Assembly (NCBI RefSeq): GCF_902859945.1
Contig: NZ_CADIKL010000001.1
Coordinates: forward strand, 248,001 to 312,000
DNA length: 64,000 bases
Source: Paraburkholderia caffeinitolerans
GTDB lineage: Bacteria; Pseudomonadota; Gammaproteobacteria; Burkholderiales; Burkholderiaceae
Direction of reading: 5' to 3'
The notes under the pieces were generated by a model. That model was not told where the DNA came from, made no database searches, and saw only the letters and a program-made list of their open reading frames with translations. Positions 8,321 to 16,510 of this stretch are shown here, piece after piece (within the stretch, counting starts at the first letter, position 1; every line of letters starts with the position of its first letter). The position numbers and the translations under genes were made by a program.

Positions 8321-11300
8321 AGGTGCTGACGCTATTCATCCGCTATGGTGACAAAGACTATCGCGGGGCGTTCAAGCGCCTCTGCGAGATGTACAAGCGG
8401 ATCGACGGCCTCGATTACGACGCATTCTTGATCGACACCGCGCTTCCGCTGGACTGCGAAGTGGCGCTGGGTTCGCGCGGCATGCTGATCGGCGGGGACA
8501 ACACGCGGCGCGAGTTTAGCGGCTGGAATTCGGCGCTGGCGAAGGTGGGCGACGCGCTCGACACCTACGATCTCGTGCATGTCGTTACTTCGGCCTACGA
8601 GAACGAGTACAACGGGTTCTATCCGTACATCAACCGCACCATGTTCGACTACGCGGCGCACAATCCGCAGGTCGTGCTGGCGCACGTCGATGCCTATCCG
8701 GAGCCGGCACGCATGCTCGGGCGCACCTTCCAGACTTGGGGGTGCTCGAAATTCCTGCTGGCCCATCCGCAGCGGATCCGCGCGCTCGGCTCGTTCACGG
8801 GCGATCTCGACTTCGACGATGTCTTCACTGCTGATGTGGCCGCGCCGTTTCGCGACGACGCACCGCTTTCCGCGAACTATCGCCAGTACCTCGTCGACTG
8901 GTTGACTGGCGAGGGGCTGCCGCACGGGCAGTGGCATTCGGTGTTCGAGATGGGCCATGCCAATCTTAGCCGCTTTCATTCGAAGGCTATGTCCATTCTC
9001 GACGAGCATAGCCTTTCCATGCGCCTGCGCGAGAGCGGTTCGCGTATCGTCGACTACACGTGGCTTCATTCGCGCGGCGTGCGCCATGACGCGCGCGCGA
9101 TTCCGGACGAATTGACCCAGGTTCTCGAGCGAAACGTTTTCCTGTTCAACAATCCGATTGTCAAGCCGGGAGTCGACCTGCGAGACCATCGCAGTCCCGG
9201 TAGCTTCGAAGCGATGTTCGCGAGCGAAGGTGACAAACCCTTCGCTCGTACACCGATCATAGACGGCCTGTGGCTGGGCAACCGCGTGCTGCAGTCGTAT
9301 CTCGACCCCGCACGGCCGCTGCATTGCGCCGCAATCTATTTGAATCAGGGCATTGCGATCGATGCGGCGCAAACCGCATGGCTCGCGCAGACCGATGACG
9401 AATTGCCGCAGGACGCCATCCTGCCTGTCTCGCGCGGATTGCACGCCACTTGGCTCGCACGCGACGACCTGCGCGAGTCGTTCGACATGCAGACTACGGA
9501 GGGGCGGCGCGATGCGTTGCGCTGGTGGCTTCAGGCGGGGAGCCTGGATGCACGCTATGCCGGATTCGTAAGCCTTGATGCGTGCCGTGAGGTCGATCCT
9601 GCACTGCCCCATGACACGCCACTGCCGATTACGCGGGGTATGAGTGCGCTCGCCGACGCGCGTCCGGACCTGCGCGCGTCCATTGATCTCACCACGCCGG
9701 CGGGACGGCGGGCTTTGCTCGCCTGGTGGATGCTCGATGGCATGCTCGATCCGAAGTTAAGTTGTTTTCTGTCAGCGCAGTGCTATGTGCACACGTCGAA
9801 CCAGCTTGAGCAGGATGCAGCGCTGCCGATCACCTGCGGCTTGCTCGCGCTGCATGAGGCGCGCTCCGACCTGGCAGCAATCGATCTGACGACGCGCAGC
9901 GGGCGCCAAAAGCTGATTGCCTGGTGGATGGATTCCGGCAGGCTCGATCCCGCAGTGTCGGACTTCATGCCGGAGTCGTCCTATGGCGCGCCGGACCCAG
10001 GCGTGATTCAGGACGTGCCGCTGCCGATCACGCGCGGCCTGCACGCCTTGCAGACAGCCCGTCCCGACTTTGCCCCGCTTGATCCCGCCACGCGCGCCGG
10101 CCGGCTGCAACTGCTCCAATGGTGGCTGACTATCGGGCGCCACGATCCCTCGTTCGTGTCGTTGATGCCGCAGGATTTGTACGCCGAGGTCGATCCGGAC
10201 GTGACGCAGGACGTTGGTGTACCTGTCACGCGCGGCTTGCACGCCTTGCAGGCGGCGCGTTCTGACCTGGCTGTGCTGGATCTCGCAACGCACGAAGGTC
10301 GGCAGCACCTGATCCGATGGTGGATGACGGTGGGGCGCCATGATCCGTCGTTCGCTGCGTTCATGGCGCACGACGTGTACGCCGAGGTCGATCCGGACGT
10401 GACGCAGGACGTTGGTGTACCTGTCACGCGCGGCTTGCACGCTCTGCAGGCGGCGCGCTCTGATCTGGCAGTGCTGGATCTCTCAACACGCGAGGGTCGG
10501 CAGCACCTGATCCTATGGTGGATGATGGAAGGGCGCCATGATCCGTCGTTTGCTCTGTTCATGCCGCACGACGTGTACGCCGAAGTCGATCCGGACGTGA
10601 CGCAGGATGTCGGCGTGCCAGTTACGCGCAGCTTGCACGCACTTAGTATGCGTGACGATCTTGCGCAGTTCGATCTCGACACTGTCGAGGGGCGTCGCGG
10701 ACTCGTGACGTGGTGGATGACGGAAGGGAGCGAAGCTCCGACGATGGCAGATTTTATGTCGCCCGATGCCTATATGCGCGTCGACCATAATGTTGTCCAG
10801 GACGCGAAGCTGCCGATTACCATAGGCATGCGTGCCTTGCATCAGTCGCGCGACGATCTGCGGGAGGCCATGGATCTCGGCAAGCACGAAGGACGCCGCG
10901 CATTCGTGCGCTGGTGGATGCAGGTTGCGCTCTCGGATTCGCATCTGGTGCGGCTCAGCAATCAGGAGGCGCTTGTGGAACTGGCGCCGGGCGTTGTCCA
11001 GGACGGCCTCCTGCCGATCACCCGCGGGCTGGTGGCATTGCACGATTCGCGTGAGGATCTGCGCGATAGCCTGGACCTGAATTCGTCGATCGGGCGCTCG
11101 CAGTTTATCCAATGGTGGTTCCGCTTTGGCATCGACGAACCGTTCGTGGCCTGCTTGTTGCCGGCTGAAGCGTATCGTGCAGTCGACCCCAGTGTGCCGC
11201 AGGACGTGGGGATAACGCTGACGAAGGCGATGTGCGGCCTCTATCGCGCGCGTATTGACGACGAGGCGGCGGAGGCGTTCGACCCGCAGAACGCGGATCA

Positions 11301-12726
11301 TCGCCGCTCCGTGGCGCAGTGGTGGTGCCGGGAGTTTGTCACCGGGTGTCTGCATCCGGCGTTTGCGTCGACGCCGGAGACGCTCGGGCTCGACCGTCAC
11401 TGCGACGACGGCACCTTGCATCCGCTCGCGCAAGCGCTTTGGGAGATTCGTGGCGACCTGCACGACGCGTTCGATATCGAGACTGCCGACGGTCGCTCCG
11501 AACTCAACCGGTGGTTGCACGAGTGTGGTTACAAGGAAATTGGCCTGCCATCGGACTTGTCCGGCGAACATACGCCGCCCGTGCACGTCCCTGAAACTTG
11601 GCACGGCACCTGGCGGATCGGCGGCGCGAATATCGTTGGTTTCTCACGTGGCGAACTGGGGATTGGCGAAGACGTTCGTATGGCGTCTCTCGCACTGCAA
11701 CAGGCGGACTATGACTTCTGTCTGCCGCACATCCCGCTGGGAATCGGTGCGCGCCAGGATGACCTTTCGTTCCACCTTTACGAGGCGCAATCGCCGGTTT
11801 ACCGGACCAATCTACTCTTCCTGCCGCACTATGAGACCATTCGGCTCCTTGCTGCATCGCGCAACGCATTGCTTGGCGGCCGCTACAACATCGGCTGCTG
11901 GCAGTGGGAACTGCCGAAGTACCCGAAGGGCATGGAATTTGCGTGCGAACTGGTCGACGAGGTCTGGTCGAGCACGTCCTATACCGCAGACGCGATGCGT
12001 GGGGCCACGGAAAAGCCAGTGTTCGTCATGCCGATGACTGTCGATTTGCCAACGCTTTCGCGATCCTATGCGCGCGCGGAATTCGGGCTCCCGGACGACG
12101 CGTTTGTTTTTCTGAATATACTGGACGGTAATTCGAGCGTAGCGCGCAAGAATCCGCTGGCCGTGGTGCGGGCGTTCCAGAAGGCCTTTCCGCAGCCGTC
12201 GAGCGGCGTGCACCTGCTGGTCAAGACGATGAACATGACTGGCCACAGCGCCGAATGGGACGAGGTTGTGCGTCTGGCCGCGAGCGATCCACGTATCTCG
12301 ATTCTCTCGGGCGCCTTGCAGCGCGAGCAGGTCATCGCGCTGCAACTGCTGGCGGACTGCTTCGTGTCGCTGCATCGGGCGGAGGGCTTTGGCCGCAACA
12401 TCGCTGAGGCAATGTGGCTCGGCAAGCCGGTCGTCGTATCGGCGTTTTCGGGCAATACGGATTTCACCAGCGACAGCACGGCATGGATGGTTGGCGGCAC
12501 GACGATCCCCGTGCGCCCGGGTGAATACAGTTTCGCCGAGGGCCAGCACTGGTGGGACGCCGATGTGGACGAAGCGGCGCAAAGGATGCGGCAGGTCTTC
12601 GAGGCACCTGCACAACGCGAGGCGCGCGCGCGCGCCGGCCAGGCATTCGTGCGCGAGCGCTATGCGCCCGCCAACGTGGGGCGCCGCTATGTCGAACGAC
12701 TGCGTGCGCTTGATCAGAGCCTGTAA
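8317..12726 (+). CDS. Giant repeat-containing glycosyltransferase (1469 residues)
   Basis: Starts at ATG 8317 overlapping the upstream stop. Three parts are visible. Residues 1 to ~350 form an unassigned N-terminal region. Tandem repeats of 65-67 residues follow, starting at about 363, 430, 497, 563, 629, 695, 761, 826, 893 and 960, with a degenerate copy near 1030. The consensus is QDVxLPITRGLHAL, then a DL-rich helix, then EGR-x4-WWM and a variable tail. From ~1090 to the end is a GT4 domain with SRGELGIGEDVRMA, VFLNILDGNSS, RKNP and HRAEGFGRNIAEAMWLGKPVV. The ALWEIRGDL / FDIETADGR form of the last copy resembles a module recalled from other large bacterial glycosyltransferases. The repeats may bind a growing glycan or partners; that is inference. 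Confidence 0.8.
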   Translation: MKVLTLFIRYGDKDYRGAFKRLCEMYKRIDGLDYDAFLIDTALPLDCEVALGSRGMLIGGDNTRREFSGWNSALAKVGDALDTYDLVHVVTSAYENEYNGFYPYINRTMFDYAAHNPQVVLAHVDAYPEPARMLGRTFQTWGCSKFLLAHPQRIRALGSFTGDLDFDDVFTADVAAPFRDDAPLSANYRQYLVDWLTGEGLPHGQWHSVFEMGHANLSRFHSKAMSILDEHSLSMRLRESGSRIVDYTWLHSRGVRHDARAIPDELTQVLERNVFLFNNPIVKPGVDLRDHRSPGSFEAMFASEGDKPFARTPIIDGLWLGNRVLQSYLDPARPLHCAAIYLNQGIAIDAAQTAWLAQTDDELPQDAILPVSRGLHATWLARDDLRESFDMQTTEGRRDALRWWLQAGSLDARYAGFVSLDACREVDPALPHDTPLPITRGMSALADARPDLRASIDLTTPAGRRALLAWWMLDGMLDPKLSCFLSAQCYVHTSNQLEQDAALPITCGLLALHEARSDLAAIDLTTRSGRQKLIAWWMDSGRLDPAVSDFMPESSYGAPDPGVIQDVPLPITRGLHALQTARPDFAPLDPATRAGRLQLLQWWLTIGRHDPSFVSLMPQDLYAEVDPDVTQDVGVPVTRGLHALQAARSDLAVLDLATHEGRQHLIRWWMTVGRHDPSFAAFMAHDVYAEVDPDVTQDVGVPVTRGLHALQAARSDLAVLDLSTREGRQHLILWWMMEGRHDPSFALFMPHDVYAEVDPDVTQDVGVPVTRSLHALSMRDDLAQFDLDTVEGRRGLVTWWMTEGSEAPTMADFMSPDAYMRVDHNVVQDAKLPITIGMRALHQSRDDLREAMDLGKHEGRRAFVRWWMQVALSDSHLVRLSNQEALVELAPGVVQDGLLPITRGLVALHDSREDLRDSLDLNSSIGRSQFIQWWFRFGIDEPFVACLLPAEAYRAVDPSVPQDVGITLTKAMCGLYRARIDDEAAEAFDPQNADHRRSVAQWWCREFVTGCLHPAFASTPETLGLDRHCDDGTLHPLAQALWEIRGDLHDAFDIETADGRSELNRWLHECGYKEIGLPSDLSGEHTPPVHVPETWHGTWRIGGANIVGFSRGELGIGEDVRMASLALQQADYDFCLPHIPLGIGARQDDLSFHLYEAQSPVYRTNLLFLPHYETIRLLAASRNALLGGRYNIGCWQWELPKYPKGMEFACELVDEVWSSTSYTADAMRGATEKPVFVMPMTVDLPTLSRSYARAEFGLPDDAFVFLNILDGNSSVARKNPLAVVRAFQKAFPQPSSGVHLLVKTMNMTGHSAEWDEVVRLAASDPRISILSGALQREQVIALQLLADCFVSLHRAEGFGRNIAEAMWLGKPVVVSAFSGNTDFTSDSTAWMVGGTTIPVRPGEYSFAEGQHWWDADVDEAAQRMRQVFEAPAQREARARAGQAFVRERYAPANVGRRYVERLRALDQSL
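9403..11560 (+). repeat. In-gene tandem repeats, unit ~198 bp (66 codons), about 10-11 copies
   Basis: Successive units begin near 9403, 9604, 9805, 10003, 10201, 10399, 10597, 10792, 10993 and 11194, plus a degenerate copy at ~11407. The central units are exactly 198 bp apart. Bases 10179-10244 and 10377-10442 are identical, and the copy at 10575 differs only slightly. The outer units are conserved mainly at protein level (QD, LPITRG, GR, WW). This gradient points to recent duplication or gene conversion in the middle of an older array. Confidence 0.9.
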
Positions 12727-12735
12727 GGACTAGAA

Positions 12736-13773
12736 ATGCGACTCTTCATTGCTGCCCCCGATATCTTCCCTGGCGATGCCGTTGGCAATCACTGCCTCGG
12801 GATTGCACGTGCGGCGCGGCGGCTCGGATGGGATGCACGGGCATACGCGCAGCGCTTTGCCGGAGACGTGCAGCCGATCGAAACGATGTTTGACGAGGTC
12901 CGGCCAGACGATACGCTCTGGGTGAGCTACTCGATTCACGATCCGCTGCTGGAGCGCCTGCTGGCGCTTCCGGGGCGCAAACTTTGCTATTTTCATGGTG
13001 TGACTTCGCCTGAGCTCCTTCGCGAATTCGAGCCGGTAACCGCCGATCTTTGCGCACGCTCGGTCGAGCAATTTCCCCAACTCGCGCGCTTCGAGCGCAT
13101 CATGGCGAATTCGCGGTTCACCGCGCGCTCGCTGGCAGGCGTGGTGCAGCTCGAGCAGATCGGCATCCTGCCACCGGTGTGCCCCGACATGCCCGTCTTC
13201 TCGCGCCCGGGCAACCGTGCCGCCGCCGCATCGCAAGATGACCTGCGTCTGCTCACGGTTGGGCGTGTCGTGCCGCACAAGCGGGTCGAGGACGCGATCG
13301 ACATCGTCGCCCGCGCCTGCGGCGAGGGTGTGGAGGCGTATCTGCGCATCGTCGGTACGACGCCCAATGGCACCTACGCCCACTTTCTGCTGGAGCGCGC
13401 ACGCGAGCTCGGTGTCGGCGAACGAGTCGAGCTTGCCGGCGTGCTGGATGATGATTCGCTGTTCGCCGAGTTCAACACTGCCGACGCATTGCTAACCGTG
13501 AGCCAGCACGAAGGTTTCTGCGTGCCGGTCCTCGAGGCCATGCATCTGGGGCTACCGTGCTTCGTGCGAACCGGCACGGCGGCGAGTGAGGTTGCGGCAG
13601 GCTGTGCGGTGGAATTCACGGCGCTCGACGAGGCGGCGCTGGCGCTGCGCGCGATGGCGCAGGACCGTGCCATCAAGGAGCGGCTCGATGCCGCGGGCAA
13701 GCGCCGCGCGGCCGAACTGCTAGAGCAGACCAGCGACGAGGCGCTGCGGAAGATTTTTTGCGCCGCCCAATAA
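12736..13773 (+). CDS. Glycosyltransferase, GT4 family
   Basis: 345 residues from ATG 12736, nine bases after the previous stop, with an AAGGA ribosome site just upstream. The N-terminus (FIAAPDIFPGDAVGNHCLGIAR) has the glycine/asparagine donor loop of GT4. The C-terminal domain shows TVGRVVPHKRVEDAI, GVLDDDSLFAEF and SQHEGFCVPVLEAMHLGLPC, including the E-x7-E pair. Cytosolic GT-B enzyme expected to act on the lipid-linked oligosaccharide. Sugar unknown. Confidence 0.87.
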   Translation: MRLFIAAPDIFPGDAVGNHCLGIARAARRLGWDARAYAQRFAGDVQPIETMFDEVRPDDTLWVSYSIHDPLLERLLALPGRKLCYFHGVTSPELLREFEPVTADLCARSVEQFPQLARFERIMANSRFTARSLAGVVQLEQIGILPPVCPDMPVFSRPGNRAAAASQDDLRLLTVGRVVPHKRVEDAIDIVARACGEGVEAYLRIVGTTPNGTYAHFLLERARELGVGERVELAGVLDDDSLFAEFNTADALLTVSQHEGFCVPVLEAMHLGLPCFVRTGTAASEVAAGCAVEFTALDEAALALRAMAQDRAIKERLDAAGKRRAAELLEQTSDEALRKIFCAAQ

Positions 13774-13806
13774 AATTCACCAATTTAACTTGCTGGATAT
13801 AGAGAC

Positions 13807-14775
13807 GTGTCAAGTCCCCGCGTTCTGATTACAACTTATCACCAGGCCTTTTTTGTGAGAGGTGGGGGCGAGTATGAAATTTACTCGATTGCCGACAGCC
13901 TGAAGCAGCGCGGCATGATCGTCGACATCTACGGGCCATACTCGCGTTCGCTCGAGGATTACGACGTCGTGCTGCATTTTTCCGTCCATGGCGGCGGACT
14001 CGAGTTACTGAGGGAGGTCAAGGCGGGTGGCAAACCCATCGCGCTCTGGCCGAATCTGTGGGTACGCAATCCGGCGGAGGTGCCGCCTTCGCTCGTCAAC
14101 GCGCACGTCGAACTTGCCGATGCAGTGATCTTCAAGTCTGCGTCTGAAGAGCAGCACTTCCGCAAGCGCTTTAGCTTGCCCAATGAGAAGGCGCGCCGCG
14201 TCGCGCTCGGTGCCGACGCGGTCTATCTGCGTTCCGCGCCGCACGGGCTCTTCAAGAGCCTGTACGGGATCGAGAACTACGCACTGTGGTTCGGTGTCAT
14301 CGAGCCCAACAAAAATCAGCTCGCGGCCTGCCGCGTTTTGCGCGAGAAGGGGATCCCTTGTGTGTTCGTCGGGCGCAGCCGGGAAGATGCGTATTTCAAG
14401 GCGTGCCGCGAAGCGGCGGGCGAGAACGTGCTGTTCCTCAAGGGCCTGCCGCAGAAGTCCGAAATCGTGCGCGCGGCGTTGCAAGAAGCGCTTTTCTATA
14501 TCGAGGTCTCGCATGAGCCGCCGGGCTTGTCGGCCATCGAAGCCGGGTTGTCGGGTTGCCGTCTCTTGTTGAGCGACTCGGACTGGTCGCGCGAGCATTT
14601 CGGCGACCGCGCTGTTTATGCGGATCCGACTGACGAGGCGGACATCGCACGTGGCGTGGATGACGTGCTCGCACAGTCCGCAGGCCAACGCATTCTGGCA
14701 GACGAGTTGCGACGCTTCTGCTTGCCCGAAGCGATTGATCCGTTGATCGACATCCTGCGAGGCGTTGCCCGATGA
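13807..14775 (+). CDS. Glycosyltransferase, GT4-like
   Basis: 322 residues from a GTG at 13807; the preceding 33 bases are AT-richer and hold no better start. The opening LITTYHQAFFVRGGGEYEI and EDYDVVLHFS resemble the product at 4093, so the two are probably paralogues. FGVIEPNKNQLAACRVL starts the C-terminal Rossmann domain, and SHEPPGLSAIEAGLSGC is the E-x7-E-type region. The stop overlaps the next start (ATGA). Specificity unknown. Confidence 0.8.
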   Translation: MSSPRVLITTYHQAFFVRGGGEYEIYSIADSLKQRGMIVDIYGPYSRSLEDYDVVLHFSVHGGGLELLREVKAGGKPIALWPNLWVRNPAEVPPSLVNAHVELADAVIFKSASEEQHFRKRFSLPNEKARRVALGADAVYLRSAPHGLFKSLYGIENYALWFGVIEPNKNQLAACRVLREKGIPCVFVGRSREDAYFKACREAAGENVLFLKGLPQKSEIVRAALQEALFYIEVSHEPPGLSAIEAGLSGCRLLLSDSDWSREHFGDRAVYADPTDEADIARGVDDVLAQSAGQRILADELRRFCLPEAIDPLIDILRGVAR

Positions 14776-15410
14776 TTTTCTATCTGGTGCGTCATGGCCG
14801 GTCTCAAGCCAATGACGCAGGCCTTGTAACCGGGACACCGGTGGACCTGCTCACGGAAGCGGGCGTGGAGCAGGCGGTTAAGCTCGCGGCATGGCTCGCG
14901 GAGCAAGACGTCGTGGTCGACCGGTGCTATGTAAGCCATTGGCAACGCGCACAGCAGACAGCGCAGCGTATCTTGCCGGCGGCGGACTGGCGAGTCGACC
15001 GGCGCCTTGGAGAAACCGACGCGGGAGACGTCGCCGAATGGCCGCTCGCGCGTTTTGTAGCGGAGCAGCCGGACTTTTACACCGATGCGCAGCAAGCCTA
15101 TCCGGGCGGCGAATCGCACCTGCAGCTCAACGCGCGAGTGCTGGACTGGTGGCGAGAAGTGCGCGGGGAACCGTGCGAATGCGTCATGGTGGTCGCCCAT
15201 TCGGGGCCGATTTCGTGCCTGCTCCAGGCCGTGCTCGGCGTCGGCATGGAACGCTTTCCGGCTTTTCTGCCAGCCAACGGCAGCGTTTCGGTGATCGAAG
15301 TCGACTGCAAGGCCGGCCGTGAGTCGGCTCGCCTGCTCGGTTTCTCGATGGGTCCAGGCGAGAATCTGGCATCGGCGCTGCGTGTTGCGGCACAACGGGA
15401 GGCGCCATGA
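14772..15410 (+). CDS. Histidine phosphatase superfamily protein (phosphoglycerate mutase-like)
   Basis: 212 residues. The RHG catalytic motif sits at the N-terminus (YLVRHGRSQAND), where the histidine would be phosphorylated. RRLGETDAG supplies the acid region and VVAHSGPISCLL the second catalytic histidine. It is coupled to both neighbours by ATGA overlaps, so it is co-expressed with glycosyltransferases. A function in dephosphorylating a sugar phosphate or nucleotide-sugar precursor is plausible (compare GmhB- or CobC-like roles) but is inference. The motifs are complete, so it should be active. Confidence 0.85.
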   Translation: MIFYLVRHGRSQANDAGLVTGTPVDLLTEAGVEQAVKLAAWLAEQDVVVDRCYVSHWQRAQQTAQRILPAADWRVDRRLGETDAGDVAEWPLARFVAEQPDFYTDAQQAYPGGESHLQLNARVLDWWREVRGEPCECVMVVAHSGPISCLLQAVLGVGMERFPAFLPANGSVSVIEVDCKAGRESARLLGFSMGPGENLASALRVAAQREAP

Positions 15411-16453
15411 AAAAGGTGTTGGCGCTGCAGCGCGAGTCGCATGTGGCACTCGGTGTACCGTCGCTGTCTGTAGCTGCGCGCATCACCGAGGTGCTCGGCT
15501 ACATGGAATCGATCGGCGCGCTGACGTTCACGGCAATTTCCGAGAACGACGAGTGCGCGGCCGCCGGCGTGGAATGGGCGGACGTTCTGATTCTCAGCAA
15601 GCATAGTTCGCCGAATGCGCTCGAATTGGTCCGCCGCGCTCGCGCGCGCGGCGTGCGCGTGATTTACGACATCGACGACTGGATTTTCTCGTTCCCCAAG
15701 TACAGTGGCGGCGCAGCGCACCGCAACAAGCTGGAGTTGATCCACGAACTGATCTCGCTGTCGAATGTCGTGACGGTTGCGAACGAAACGCTCGAACGCA
15801 AAGTGCGCGCCTTCGTGCCGGAGCCCCTGCTCGTGCCGAATGGCATGTGGGTGGAGCGTTACGTGCTCCCGGGTAGCGGTGCAGGTCACGAGGCATTGCC
15901 GCCGCGCATCGTTTTCACGAATGCGGATTTCCTCAAGATGCAGACTGCGAAGGATATGCTGCTGACCGCGTTGCAAGTGTTCTTCCTGCGTCATCCGGAT
16001 TACGTGCTCGACTTTTACGGTGATCCGTTCCCCGAAATGTTCTCGTTGCCGTTCCTGCATTTCACCAATCGCATGCCTTATACCGACTACATGCGTGCGC
16101 TGGTTTCGGGCAGCTACCAGTTCGCCATCACACCGCTAGGAGGCGACGAGGACGCGGAAGCCGCCGAATTCAATGCTTGCAAGAATCCGTTCAAGTATCT
16201 GAACTATGGCGCCGCGCAGGTTCCCGGTATCTATTCGAGCGCCAGCATTTACACGGGCAGTGTGGCCGACGGCAAGACCGGCATCCTCGTTGAAAACGAC
16301 TTCCATGCTTGGGTGGACGCGCTCGAGACCATCGCTGGTGATGCGACGTTACGCCAGCGTATCCGGCGTGACGCGTTCGACGATGTCATGAAGCATCATC
16401 ACGTGTCCAGGAGCGCCGAAGTGCTCAGGCGCGCAATGGGCGATTCTGCATGA
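15407..16453 (+). CDS. Glycosyltransferase, GT-B fold
   Basis: 348 residues, starting on the previous stop (ATGA). Key segments are VIYDIDDWIFSFPKYSGG, VTVANETLERKVRAF and LLVPNGMWVERY, the linker usually found just before the second Rossmann domain of GT4-type enzymes. The C-terminal part (NACKNPFKYLNYGAAQVPGIYS) matches the donor-binding end. Acts with neighbours in polysaccharide assembly. Donor not assignable. Confidence 0.75.
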   Translation: MKKVLALQRESHVALGVPSLSVAARITEVLGYMESIGALTFTAISENDECAAAGVEWADVLILSKHSSPNALELVRRARARGVRVIYDIDDWIFSFPKYSGGAAHRNKLELIHELISLSNVVTVANETLERKVRAFVPEPLLVPNGMWVERYVLPGSGAGHEALPPRIVFTNADFLKMQTAKDMLLTALQVFFLRHPDYVLDFYGDPFPEMFSLPFLHFTNRMPYTDYMRALVSGSYQFAITPLGGDEDAEAAEFNACKNPFKYLNYGAAQVPGIYSSASIYTGSVADGKTGILVENDFHAWVDALETIAGDATLRQRIRRDAFDDVMKHHHVSRSAEVLRRAMGDSA

Positions 16454-16510
16454 CGACGTGTGCGCGGCGCAGGCTGCCGCACACATGGTGTAGCAACAGG
16501 GATTTTTAGC

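Noticed and set aside
9403..11560. CRISPR array or satellite DNA
   Set aside because: The repeats are codon-phased, diverged and without unique spacers; they are protein-domain repeats.
10513..11604. Minus-strand frames over the repeat array
   Set aside because: They mirror the 198-bp repeats of the real plus-strand gene and have arginine/histidine-rich composition.
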